Below, one piece after another: positions 16,540 through 25,032 of a DNA stretch of 64,000 bases. Source of the stretch: Microbacterium sp. SLBN-146 (lineage in GTDB: Bacteria > Actinomycetota > Actinomycetes > Actinomycetales > Microbacteriaceae); contig NZ_VFMR01000001.1 in the NCBI RefSeq assembly GCF_006715145.1, positions 2,790,001-2,854,000 on the forward strand. The letters are read 5' to 3'. The position numbers were made by a program, and so were the translations under genes. The notes under the pieces are model-generated. The model ran no database searches. It was not told the DNA's origin and saw nothing but the letters and a program-made list of their open reading frames with translations. Position 1 is the stretch's first letter, and every line of letters begins with the position of its first letter.

Positions 16540-18897
16540 ATGGGGTCGTCCACGCACGCGTTCACGGACCGCGTGCGGCTCGTGCCCGTCGTCCTGACGT
16601 CCTGGGGGGTCGCCCTGTGGACGACACACAACGGCGACGCACCCCTTCTTTCTGTGACCTTCTGGGTTCTCGGTGTCGTCGTCGTTCTCTGTCTCGCGGT
16701 GCTCAGCGGCCTCGGAGTCCGACGACGGGGCGTCCGGCACGCGGCGGCGATCATCGTTCTCGCACTCGCCTGCGGTGCCGCCGTCGCAACGCACGTCACG
16801 ATCGGCGCGCACGACCGGAGCACACTCGCGGAGGCGGCGCTCGACGGTGGACGCGCCATCGACGTGCGTGCCACGGTGAGCGGAAAGATCGAGCATCGCG
16901 TCGACGGATCCGTCACTTTCGATGTCGTCGTGCAGGAGGTGACGGCGGGGGCGGACGCGAGGAGGGTGCACGGCGACGCCGTCATCCGGATCGATCCCGA
17001 TGATGTCTCGTCGCCCCCCGGGACGCTGGACGTCGGCGCTGTCGTCTCGGCGCGCGGGTCAGCGGTCCCCGGTCGGGTCGGTGCGCGAGCGGTGTGGGAA
17101 CTGAGGGCGTCGGAGCTGGAGGTGATCTCACCGGCGTCCGGGCTGCTCGGTGGCGCCGCAGCCCTGCGTCAGGGGCTCGTCGCCGCAACGTCCGGACTTC
17201 CCGATCCTGGAGCCGGGCTCGTCCCGGGGCTCTCCGTCGGCGACACCTCCGCCGTCGATCCGACCCTCGACGAGGCGATGAAGCAATCGTCCCTGTCCCA
17301 CCTCACAGCGGTATCCGGTGCCAACTGCGCGCTCGTGGTGGGTCTCGGCTTCCTCGCCGCAGCGGGACTCGGAGCGGGCAGGCGCCTGCGGGTCTGCGTG
17401 GGACTCGTCGTGCTCGTGGGCTTCGTCATCCTCGTGACCCCGGAGCCGAGCGTCATCAGGGCGGCCACGATGGCCGCGATCGCCATGCTCGCCCTCCTCC
17501 TCGGCAGAACGGGCGTCGGGATGTCGGTACTGAGCCTCGCCGTCGTCGTTCTTCTCGTCCTCGACCCCTGGTTGTCCGGTTCTTTGGGATTCGCCCTCTC
17601 CGTCGCCGCCACGGCGTCGCTCCTTCTGCTTGCGAAGCCGCTGACGCTCGGCCTCGCCCGATGGCTTCCACGGTCGCTCGCGCTGCTCCTCGCCGTACCT
17701 CTCGCGGCCCAGCTCGCATGCGGACCGCTTCTCATCCTCATCGAGCCGAGCGTTCCGGTGTTCGGCGTGCTCGCCAACGTGATCGCGGCGCCGGCGGCTC
17801 CCGCCGCGACCGTCATCGGACTCCTCGCATGTCTGACCGTCGCGTTCCCGCTCGTGCAGTCCGGACTCGCCGCCGTAGCCTGGATCCCCGCGACCTGGAT
17901 CGCCGTCACGGCTGACACCGTCGCGAACCTTCCCGGCGACCTCTTGCCGTGGATCGATGGTTGGCTCGGAGCCACGGCGCTCGCATTGCTCAGTGCCGCG
18001 TGCGCGATCGTGACCGCGGTCCCCTCGGGCGGGTCGCTTGTTCGCCGTGGCGCACGCGCAGCGTCTGCCGTCGCCATCGCCGTCGTGCTCGGTGCGGCCC
18101 TCGGATCGACGGCCACGCGCACGATCGCGGGTGGGTGGACGCTGCCCGACGACTGGAGCATCCTCCAATGCGACATCGGTCAGGGAGATGCCGTCCTCAT
18201 TCGTTCGCACGGGGCTGTCGCGCTCGTCGACACCGGTCCCGATCCTGAAGCGCTCGACGCGTGCCTGTCTCGGGCAGGAATCGCGCGGATCGATCTCCTG
18301 GTCCTCACGCACTTCGATCTCGACCACGTCGGCGGTACGGAGGCCGTGCTCGGTCGCGTCGGCACCGTCGTGCACGGGCCGCCCGTGGATCCACCCGACG
18401 ACCGCCTGCTCGATGAGCTCACCCGGGGCGGTGCGCACCTGATCCGCGGTGCCGCGGGCCACGAGGGGGCGCTCGGAGAAGCGCGCTGGCGTGTGGTGTG
18501 GCCGCCGCCCGACAGCCCGGCGTTCCCGTCGGGCAACGACGCGAGCGTCGTGATCGACATCCGTGGCGGGGGAGTGCCCGCGAGCCTGTTCCTCGGCGAT
18601 CTCTCCGAGTCCCCGCAACGTGCTCTCGCGGCATCCGGCGAACTCGCGCCTCCGTACGCCGTCGTCAAGGTCGCTCACCACGGCAGCCGCGACCAGGATC
18701 CGGGACTCTATGCAGAGGCCGATCCGTCCATCGCGCTCATCGGCGTGGGTGCCGACAACGACTACGGACACCCTCGGAGAGAGATCCTCGACGTCCTCAC
18801 GGTCCTCGGCGTCGTCATCGCGCGAACGGACACACAGGGCATCACGGCCGTCTCGGCCCGCGACGACGACGTCGTCGTCTGGCACGAGCGCGGCTGA
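16540..18897 (+). CDS. comEC: ComEC/Rec2 DNA internalization protein
   Basis: The 785-residue polytopic membrane protein is predicted to form the channel that carries single-stranded DNA across the membrane. The N-terminal soluble OB-like region is followed by the competence domain with SSLSHLTAVSGANCALVVGL near residue 255 and many hydrophobic helices up to about 530. The C-terminal metallo-beta-lactamase-like domain contains LQCDIGQGDAVLI, LTHFDLDHVGG (near residue 590) and VKVAHHGSRDQD, so the metal-binding residues look intact and a nuclease role is plausible. Both ComEC domains are present, which is full family length. Confidence 0.94.
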   Translation: MGSSTHAFTDRVRLVPVVLTSWGVALWTTHNGDAPLLSVTFWVLGVVVVLCLAVLSGLGVRRRGVRHAAAIIVLALACGAAVATHVTIGAHDRSTLAEAALDGGRAIDVRATVSGKIEHRVDGSVTFDVVVQEVTAGADARRVHGDAVIRIDPDDVSSPPGTLDVGAVVSARGSAVPGRVGARAVWELRASELEVISPASGLLGGAAALRQGLVAATSGLPDPGAGLVPGLSVGDTSAVDPTLDEAMKQSSLSHLTAVSGANCALVVGLGFLAAAGLGAGRRLRVCVGLVVLVGFVILVTPEPSVIRAATMAAIAMLALLLGRTGVGMSVLSLAVVVLLVLDPWLSGSLGFALSVAATASLLLLAKPLTLGLARWLPRSLALLLAVPLAAQLACGPLLILIEPSVPVFGVLANVIAAPAAPAATVIGLLACLTVAFPLVQSGLAAVAWIPATWIAVTADTVANLPGDLLPWIDGWLGATALALLSAACAIVTAVPSGGSLVRRGARAASAVAIAVVLGAALGSTATRTIAGGWTLPDDWSILQCDIGQGDAVLIRSHGAVALVDTGPDPEALDACLSRAGIARIDLLVLTHFDLDHVGGTEAVLGRVGTVVHGPPVDPPDDRLLDELTRGGAHLIRGAAGHEGALGEARWRVVWPPPDSPAFPSGNDASVVIDIRGGGVPASLFLGDLSESPQRALAASGELAPPYAVVKVAHHGSRDQDPGLYAEADPSIALIGVGADNDYGHPRREILDVLTVLGVVIARTDTQGITAVSARDDDVVVWHERG

Positions 18898-18934
18898 CTT
18901 CAGCACGTCGCTCACACCTCCCTCCCCGCGCGCA

Positions 18935-18995
18935 GTTCACTTGTCTCAAAGGGCGGCCCCCGCGCCGTAGACCTCGCCCTTTGAGACAAGTGAAC
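18935..18995. repeat. Perfect 21-bp inverted repeat between comEC and holA
   Basis: Arms at 18935-18955 and 18975-18995 are exact inverted repeats around a 19-nt GC-rich loop. Each arm begins or ends with GTTCAC/GTGAAC and contains TTGTCTCAAA or its complement. No T tract follows. It lies 38 nt after comEC and 67 nt before holA. It could be a terminator, a dispersed palindromic element or a protein binding site; only one copy is in this window. Confidence 0.85.
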
Positions 18996-19049
18996 GGGGA
19001 GGTGACCGATCGGATGCCTCGGGGAGGCGGTCGATGTCGGGGGTCTCGA

Positions 19050-19055
19050 TAGGCT
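19050..19055 (+). promoter_or_regulatory. -10 element for leaderless holA
   Basis: TAGGCT ends 7 nt before the holA ATG at 19063. Confidence 0.5.
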
Positions 19056-19062
19056 GAGTGCT

Positions 19063-20097
19063 ATGGCCGCGGCACCTCGACGATCACCCTCGACGTCGAA
19101 GTCGGCGATCCCTCAGCTCTCGTGGCGTTCACCGCAGCCGGCCCCTGTCGTCCTCGTCTCGGGGCCTGAAGACGTGTGTGCCGAGCGAGCGACAGCGACG
19201 CTTCGCGACTACCTGCGGGCAGAAGACCCCAGCCTCGAGGTCTCGGACCTGCGTGCCGACGACTACGTCGCAGGCTCCCTCCTCGGGGTCACGTCGCCGT
19301 CGCTCTTCGGTGAGCCACGCCTCGTCCGCGTCACCGGCGTCGAGAAGTGCTCCGACGCGTTCCTCTCCGAGGCGCTCAGCTACCTCGCGCAGCCGCAGGA
19401 GGGCGCGACGCTCGTCCTGCGGCACACCGGTGCGACGGTGCGGGGCAAGAAGCTCCTCGACGCCATCCGCGCCGGAACCGGCGGCGGCGTCGAAATCGCC
19501 TGTCCCGCGATCAAGCGCGATTCCGACAAGTTCGACTTCGCGGCGGGGGAGTTCCGCGCTGCGCAGAAGCGCATCGTCCCGACAGCGCTCCGCACCCTGG
19601 TCTCCGCTTTCGCCGACGACGTCACCGAACTCGCGGCCGCCTGCCAGCAGCTCATCTCCGACGTCCCCGGCGACATCACGGATCAGATCGTCGAGCGGTA
19701 CTACGGAGGCCGTGTCGAGACGTCCGCCTTCACGGTCGCCGACACCGCCATCGCGGGTCGCTATGGCGACGCACTCATCGCTCTCCGCCACGCGCTCGCC
19801 TCGGGCGCCGACCCCGTGCCCCTCGTCGCTGCCATCGCGTCGAAGCTCCGCACGATGGCGCGTGTCGCCGGACACCGCGAGTCATCCGCGGCGCTTGCTG
19901 CACGACTCGGCCTCAAGGACTGGCAAGTCGACCGCGCCAAGCGCGATCTGGCCGGGTGGAACGAAGCATCCCTCAGCGGCGCGATCCAAGCCGCAGCGCG
20001 CGCCGACCTCGAGGTCAAGGGCGGCTCCCGCGATCCGGTGTTCTCCCTCGAACGCCTCGTCACCGTCATCGCGACGCGCGCCCCCTACGCATCCTGA
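19063..20097 (+). CDS. holA: DNA polymerase III subunit delta
   Basis: The 344-residue clamp-loader delta subunit opens the sliding clamp. Visible features are PVVLVSGPEDVCAERATATL in the first AAA-type domain, SLFGEPRLVRV, LSYLAQPQEGATLVL, the AACQQLISDVPGDIT region, and the C-terminal collar region with SKLRTMARVAGHRESSAALA and LGLKDWQVDRAKRDL. As usual for delta, there is no functional Walker A. It follows comEC, as in many bacteria where comEC, holA and rpsT are linked. A bidirectional terminator separates it from the convergent rpsT. Confidence 0.93.
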   Translation: MAAAPRRSPSTSKSAIPQLSWRSPQPAPVVLVSGPEDVCAERATATLRDYLRAEDPSLEVSDLRADDYVAGSLLGVTSPSLFGEPRLVRVTGVEKCSDAFLSEALSYLAQPQEGATLVLRHTGATVRGKKLLDAIRAGTGGGVEIACPAIKRDSDKFDFAAGEFRAAQKRIVPTALRTLVSAFADDVTELAAACQQLISDVPGDITDQIVERYYGGRVETSAFTVADTAIAGRYGDALIALRHALASGADPVPLVAAIASKLRTMARVAGHRESSAALAARLGLKDWQVDRAKRDLAGWNEASLSGAIQAAARADLEVKGGSRDPVFSLERLVTVIATRAPYAS

Positions 20098-20107
20098 CCG
20101 GAATGCA

Positions 20108-20140
20108 GAAGAGCCCGCCCCACGGGGGGACGGGCTCTTC
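20108..20140. terminator. Bidirectional terminator between holA and rpsT
   Basis: GAAGAGCCCG (20108-20117) and CGGGCTCTTC (20131-20140) form a 10-bp stem that continues inward with a C/G-rich part. It lies 10 nt after holA and 15 nt from the end of the convergent rpsT. Confidence 0.7.
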
Positions 20141-20155
20141 TCACACGGATGCGGC

Positions 20156-20416
20156 TCAGAGAGCGGCGACCTGCTTCGCGATCGCAGACTTGCGGTTCGC
20201 AGCCTGGTTCTCGTGGATGACGCCCTTGCTCACGGCCTTGTCGAGCTTCTTCGTCGCGGTCGCGAGTGCCTTCTCTGCGGCGGCCTTGTCGCCGGCGGCG
20301 ACGGCCTCGCGGGTGCGGCGCACCTCGGTACGAAGGGCGCTCTTGACGGCCTTATTGCGCTCGTGCGCCTTGTCGTTGGTCTTGTTGCGCTTGATCTGCG
20401 ACTTGATGTTGGCCAC
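20156..20416 (-). CDS. rpsT: 30S ribosomal protein S20
   Basis: The 86-residue basic protein matches bS20, a primary 16S rRNA binder. It begins [20 protein letters not shown] and ends [20 protein letters not shown], both highly conserved. The GTG at 20416 gives the standard N-terminus, with GAAAGA upstream as the ribosome binding site. It is monocistronic and converges on holA. Confidence 0.97.
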   Translation of the reverse strand: MANIKSQIKRNKTNDKAHERNKAVKSALRTEVRRTREAVAAGDKAAAEKALATATKKLDKAVSKGVIHENQAANRKSAIAKQVAAL

Positions 20417-20548
20417 GTTCGACGTATCTTTCGTTCGTTGGATTCGGAGTTGTGCCGCGTTACGGTAGAGGGGCCGCTCGCGGCGTCGTGCGGAGGTGGG
20501 ACCCCACACGCAAGCCAAAAGCCGATTCTAGCAGGCGCGTCGTGATTC

Positions 20549-21295
20549 TCACGAACGAGACGCGGTCGGCAGGTCGCCCCGAGCGTCGATCGTCGCGATG
20601 GCGAGGTCGAGCAGCGCGTTGAAGACCCTCGGGCGCATCGCCGTCACGAGATGAGACGTGCGCGGTACGACGATCAACTCGGCGTGCGGGGCAATCGACG
20701 TGAAGAGGCGTTCGTTGACGCGAAGCTGGTCGTACTGACCGTTGATGAACCACAGCGGAACGTCGATGCGTGCGAGGGCCGTGAGGAGGTCGAGCACCGA
20801 GAGGCTCCGCAGAGCGACGTCCTGAGCGTCGAAGGCGTATCCGCCCGCTCCGAAGTCCGCGCGTGTCTCCTCGGGGAGAGTCGCGGCGAGCATTCGCTGC
20901 GTCAGCCACATTCCGCGGTCCGGCAGCGCGTCGAACCTCCGAGCGAGGAAGCGGTAGGTCGCCAGGCCCGCCCCCCGCGGTATCGCGGTGCAGGATGCCG
21001 CAATGAATCCGGCCACGGGCGGGGGATTCTCTGCTCCGACGTAATCGATGCTCAGGAGACCGCCCATCGAGTGCCCGGCGAGGAGCACCGGACCTTCGAG
21101 AGCTGCCGCACGGACCGCCCTGTCGATCGTTGCGAACGCCTCGTCGAGGGTGAAGACCTCGGCCATGCGCGATCCGTGCCCCGGAAGATCGACCGCTGTG
21201 ACAGGAATCCCGCGATCGCGGAGGTGGGCGGCCTGCACACGCCACATGGAGGCGGACGTACGGATCCCGTGCACGAGCACGACTTGAACCGTCAC
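20549..21295 (-). CDS. Alpha/beta hydrolase
   Basis: The 248-residue alpha/beta-fold hydrolase has an oxyanion motif (LVHGIRTS near residue 8), a nucleophile elbow GHSMGG with Ser76, a candidate acid in NGQYDQL, and a candidate catalytic His in RTSHLVTA near residue 222. The substrate cannot be told from sequence; esterases, lipases and C-C hydrolases share this pattern. The GTG at 21295 follows TATCCT by 6 nt with no ribosome binding site, so it is probably leaderless. It is transcribed away from the aminotransferase gene with 37 bp between start codons. Confidence 0.85.
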   Translation of the reverse strand: MTVQVVLVHGIRTSASMWRVQAAHLRDRGIPVTAVDLPGHGSRMAEVFTLDEAFATIDRAVRAAALEGPVLLAGHSMGGLLSIDYVGAENPPPVAGFIAASCTAIPRGAGLATYRFLARRFDALPDRGMWLTQRMLAATLPEETRADFGAGGYAFDAQDVALRSLSVLDLLTALARIDVPLWFINGQYDQLRVNERLFTSIAPHAELIVVPRTSHLVTAMRPRVFNALLDLAIATIDARGDLPTASRS

Positions 21296-21301
21296 GCTTT
21301 C

Positions 21302-21325
21302 AGGATAACGACGCGGTCCTATCGT
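21302..21325. promoter_or_regulatory. Compact divergent promoter for hydrolase and aminotransferase
   Basis: Minus-strand TATCCT (21302-21307) ends 6 nt from the hydrolase GTG, and plus-strand TATCGT (21320-21325) ends 7 nt from the aminotransferase ATG. Only 12 nt separate the two hexamers. Confidence 0.5.
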
Positions 21326-21332
21326 TGAGGTC

Positions 21333-22475
21333 ATGCCCGAGATCGCCCCGCACGTCGACCGGATGCCGGGTTCCGGCGTGCGACACATCCTCGAACGCGC
21401 GCTGCAGCGCCCGGACACCATCATCCTGGCTGTCGGGGAACCTGGCGAGGTCGTCGGCGTGACAGTGCGGGATGCCGCGGCGGCGGCGTGGCATGAGGGG
21501 GATATCCGGTACACCCCCAACGGCGGCATCACGCCGCTTCGCGAGGCGATCGTCGAGAAGCTCGCTCGCGAAAACGATCTCGCGGTGGATGTCGAGCAGG
21601 TGTGGGTCACGGTCGGCGCGACCCAGGCGCTCCACATGGCGATGGCCATGACGCTCGCGAAGGGCGACGAAGTCCTCGTCCCCGACCCGGGCTATACGAC
21701 CTTCACGATGAATGCCCATCTGCTACAGGCGACCCCAGTGCCGTATCCACTCCGCGCGGAGCGGTTCTTCCAGCCCGACCTCGACGAGCTCGAGTCGCTC
21801 GTCACACCCCGCACGCGCGCGATCATCGTCAACACGCCCTCGAACCCGCTGGGCTCGACGTTCGACCGTACGACGCTCGAGGCAATCCTCGACCTCGCCC
21901 GACGGCACGACCTGTGGGTGATCTCCGACGAGGTCTACGAGCGATTCACCTGGAGCGTTCCGCACGTGAGCCTCACGTCGCTCGACTCCGACGATCGCGT
22001 CCTCACCGTCTTCTCGATGTCGAAGACGTACGCGATGACCGGCGCGCGAGTCGGATGGCTCGTGACGCCGCCCGGCTGGCGCCCCGCCATGCTCCGCGTG
22101 CAGGAGTCGATCGTCAGTTGCGTCGACGCCCCGTCGCAGCGTGCCGCTCTGGCCGCGCTCACAGGCGACCAGTCCGATGTCGAGCGGGCCGCGGCGCACT
22201 ATCGCGACAATCTGATCGAGGCGACCCGGCTGCTGGACGACCGCGGCATCCACTACCTCCCGCCGACGGGGGCCTTCTACCTCTGGATCGACGTCGCGCA
22301 CGCATCAGGGGGCGACGTCGTCGCGTGGTGCGAACGGTTCCTCGACGAGCAGGGCGTCGCCGTCGCTCCGGGATCCGCGTTCGGCGCATCAGGCGAAGGA
22401 TGGGTGCGCGTGTGCGTCGCGAGCGCTCGAGGTCCGCTCCTCGAAGGCCTCCGACGACTACCCGCTCCGGCGTGA
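21333..22475 (+). CDS. Class I/II PLP-dependent aminotransferase
   Basis: The 380-residue fold-type I aminotransferase shows ILAVGEPGEVV, YTPNGGITPLREAI, VTVGATQALHMAMAMTLAKG, VPDPGYTTF, NTPSNPLGS (PLP ring Asn), ISDEVYERFTW (Asp and Tyr), FSMSKTYAMTGARVGWL with the Schiff-base Lys at residue 231, and the C-terminal WVRVCVA Arg that binds the substrate carboxylate. It is aspartate/aromatic aminotransferase-like, but the amino donor is not determined by sequence. It appears leaderless, behind TATCGT. Confidence 0.9.
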   Translation: MPEIAPHVDRMPGSGVRHILERALQRPDTIILAVGEPGEVVGVTVRDAAAAAWHEGDIRYTPNGGITPLREAIVEKLARENDLAVDVEQVWVTVGATQALHMAMAMTLAKGDEVLVPDPGYTTFTMNAHLLQATPVPYPLRAERFFQPDLDELESLVTPRTRAIIVNTPSNPLGSTFDRTTLEAILDLARRHDLWVISDEVYERFTWSVPHVSLTSLDSDDRVLTVFSMSKTYAMTGARVGWLVTPPGWRPAMLRVQESIVSCVDAPSQRAALAALTGDQSDVERAAAHYRDNLIEATRLLDDRGIHYLPPTGAFYLWIDVAHASGGDVVAWCERFLDEQGVAVAPGSAFGASGEGWVRVCVASARGPLLEGLRRLPAPA

Positions 22476-22515
22476 ACAGGCTTCTCAGCCGCGCCCCCCG
22501 TAGAATCGATGGGAT

Positions 22516-24369
22516 ATGTCACCGCGCGCACTGAAGCCTCTCGAGCCGTCTGCCACGCCGCCCGAGCTCCTTCGCAATTTCTGCATCATCGCCCACATCG
22601 ACCACGGCAAGTCGACGCTGGCGGATCGGATGCTGCAGACGACGGGCGTCGTCTCCGATCGCGACATGCGTGCGCAGTATCTCGACCGCATGGACATCGA
22701 GCGCGAACGCGGCATCACGATCAAGTCGCAGGCGGTGCGGATGCCGTGGCAGGTGAACGGCACGACATACGCCCTGAATATGATCGACACGCCCGGGCAC
22801 GTCGACTTCACGTATGAGGTCAGCCGCTCGCTTGCCGCGTGCGAAGGGGCGATCCTGCTCGTCGACGCCGCCCAGGGCATCGAGGCGCAGACCCTCGCGA
22901 ACCTCTACCTGGCACTCGAGAATGATCTGCAGATCATCCCGGTGCTCAACAAAATCGACCTGCCGGCGGCCGATCCCGAGAAGTATGCGAAGGAACTCGC
23001 GAGCCTCATCGGGGGCAAGCCCGAGGATGTCCTGCGGGTCAGCGGCAAGACCGGTCTCGGCGTCGAAGAGCTGCTCGACCACGTCGTCGACCTGATCCCC
23101 GCCCCCAAGGGCGATCCCGACGCCCCGTCTCGGGCGATGATCTTCGACTCCGTGTACGACTCGTACCGCGGTGTCATCACGTACGTGCGAATGATCGACG
23201 GATCGCTCACCCCTCGTGAGCGCATCCAGATGATGTCGACGCGGGCGACCCACGAGCTTCTCGAGATCGGCGTGTCGTCACCCGAGCCGACCCCGACGAA
23301 GGGGCTCGGCGTCGGCGAAGTGGGCTACCTGATCACGGGAGTGAAGGACGTACGCCAGTCCAAGGTCGGCGACACCGTCACGAACGCGCAGCGGCCATCG
23401 AAGGAGGCGCTGCCCGGCTACACGGACCCGAAGCCGATGGTCTTCTCGGGGCTGTACCCCATCGACGGGAGCGACTATCCGGTGCTCCGAGAGGCCCTCG
23501 ACAAGCTGAAGCTGTCGGATGCCTCGCTCAACTACGAGCCCGAGACGTCGGTCGCGCTGGGCTTCGGCTTCCGCTGCGGGTTCCTCGGTCTCCTGCACCT
23601 GGAGATCATCACAGAGCGTCTCGAGCGCGAGTTCGGCCTCGACCTCATCTCGACCGCGCCGTCCGTGACCTACGAGGTCAAGACCGACGACAACAAGATG
23701 TTCGTCGTCACGAACCCGAGCGAATTCCCGTCGGGGACCAAGATCGCGAGCGTGACCGAGCCGATGGTGAAGGCGGCGATCCTCGCGCCGAAGGATTACG
23801 TCGGCACGATCATGGAGCTCTGTCAGTCCCGTCGCGGAACGCTGCTCGGGATGGAGTTCCTCGGCGAGGACCGCGTCGAGATCCGGTACGCGATGCCGCT
23901 CGGCGAGATCGTCTTCGACTTCTTCGATCACCTCAAGTCGAAGACCGCCGGCTACGCGTCGCTGGATTATGAGCCGGACGGCGACCAGGAGGCGGATCTC
24001 GTCAAGGTCGACATCCTGCTTCAGGGTGAGGCCGTCGATGCGTTCAGTGCGATCGTCCACCGCGACAAGGCATACGCGTACGGCGTGCTGATGACCGAAC
24101 GCCTGAAGAAGCTCATCCCGCGCCAGCAGTTCGAAGTGCCGATCCAGGCTGCGATCGGCGCGCGCATCATCGCCCGCGAGTCCATCAGAGCCATGCGCAA
24201 GGACGTGCTCGCGAAGTGCTACGGCGGTGACATCAGCCGCAAGCGCAAGCTCCTCGAGAAGCAGAAGGAGGGCAAGAAGCGCATGAAGATGGTCGGCCGC
24301 GTCGAAGTGCCCCAGGAGGCGTTCATCGCCGCCCTCTCGGGGGACGTCGAGGGCAAGGGCGCGAAGTAG
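22516..24369 (+). CDS. lepA: Elongation factor 4 (LepA)
   Basis: The 617-residue translational GTPase acts on ribosomes in stalled translation or initiation. The G1 motif is AHIDHGKST (residues 26-34), G3 is [16 protein letters not shown], and G4 is VLNKIDLP. LepA-specific C-terminal segments are [37 protein letters not shown] and [26 protein letters not shown] at 22501-22506 is a candidate -10 element, 9 nt before the ATG. The lepA-hemW-hrcA-dnaJ order is widely conserved. Confidence 0.98.
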   Translation: MSPRALKPLEPSATPPELLRNFCIIAHIDHGKSTLADRMLQTTGVVSDRDMRAQYLDRMDIERERGITIKSQAVRMPWQVNGTTYALNMIDTPGHVDFTYEVSRSLAACEGAILLVDAAQGIEAQTLANLYLALENDLQIIPVLNKIDLPAADPEKYAKELASLIGGKPEDVLRVSGKTGLGVEELLDHVVDLIPAPKGDPDAPSRAMIFDSVYDSYRGVITYVRMIDGSLTPRERIQMMSTRATHELLEIGVSSPEPTPTKGLGVGEVGYLITGVKDVRQSKVGDTVTNAQRPSKEALPGYTDPKPMVFSGLYPIDGSDYPVLREALDKLKLSDASLNYEPETSVALGFGFRCGFLGLLHLEIITERLEREFGLDLISTAPSVTYEVKTDDNKMFVVTNPSEFPSGTKIASVTEPMVKAAILAPKDYVGTIMELCQSRRGTLLGMEFLGEDRVEIRYAMPLGEIVFDFFDHLKSKTAGYASLDYEPDGDQEADLVKVDILLQGEAVDAFSAIVHRDKAYAYGVLMTERLKKLIPRQQFEVPIQAAIGARIIARESIRAMRKDVLAKCYGGDISRKRKLLEKQKEGKKRMKMVGRVEVPQEAFIAALSGDVEGKGAK

Positions 24370-24372
24370 GCT
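24367..24372 (+). promoter_or_regulatory. -10 element overlapping the lepA stop codon
   Basis: TAGGCT begins with the TAG stop of lepA and ends 7 nt before the next ATG at 24380, so a separate leaderless transcript for the DUF1990 gene is possible. Confidence 0.45.
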
Positions 24373-24379
24373 GGTCGGC

Positions 24380-25030
24380 ATGCGCCGCGGAAACTTCCGA
24401 GACGAGACCGTCGACTATGCCGCGGTCGGAGCCACTCAGGCGCCCGACCTCCTGCACTTCCCGCCCGAGCGGAGCATCCCCGCCGAGCAGTCCTGGCGGA
24501 TCGGCAGCGGCGAGGCGCGGTTCCTCTCTGCCGGCGAATCCCTGTTGTCGTGGGCAGCGCAGCGCGGAGCGGGTCTCAGCATCCACGACGTCCGTCCCGC
24601 GTCGGGGCCTATGTACTCCGGTGTGAGCTTCGACGCTGAAGGCAACGCCGTCGCTCCGAGCCGCACCGAGACAGAGCAGAGGTTCGACGCAGACGGCACG
24701 CCGTTCGTCGCGGGCGGCACAACCGTGCGCGTGGAGGGGCGTGCCGGTGCGTACAACGTGTCCGGCGAGCTGCGGGTCATCTTCGCCGTCGAGGAGCAGC
24801 GTCGCATCGGATTCGCGCTGGGAACGGTCGGTGGGTCCGTCGTGAGCGGCGAGGAGTCGTTCATGCTCGATTGGCACGACAACGACGAAGTATGGTTCAC
24901 GGTCCGGGCGTTCGACGCGCCGGCATCCTTCGTGTATCGACTCATCCCCGCCTTCACACGGCGACGTCGTCGTGAACTCTTCTCGCGCTATCTCCGCGCG
25001 ATCTCGCCCCTGTACACGACGTCGCCGTAG
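24380..25030 (+). CDS. DUF1990 family protein
   Basis: The 216-residue protein belongs to the DUF1990 family, which has an unknown role. Conserved parts are FRDETVDYAAVGAT near the start, HFPPERSIPAEQSWRIGSGE, RVEGRAGAYNVSGELRVIF, IGFALGTVGGSVVSGEESFM and VWFTVRAFDAPASF, ending in ISPLYTT. It lies between lepA and hemW, 10 nt after lepA and 2 nt before hemW, which suggests operon membership plus a possible internal promoter. No signal peptide or membrane segment is evident. Confidence 0.85.
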   Translation: MRRGNFRDETVDYAAVGATQAPDLLHFPPERSIPAEQSWRIGSGEARFLSAGESLLSWAAQRGAGLSIHDVRPASGPMYSGVSFDAEGNAVAPSRTETEQRFDADGTPFVAGGTTVRVEGRAGAYNVSGELRVIFAVEEQRRIGFALGTVGGSVVSGEESFMLDWHDNDEVWFTVRAFDAPASFVYRLIPAFTRRRRRELFSRYLRAISPLYTTSP

Positions 25031-25032
25031 CG

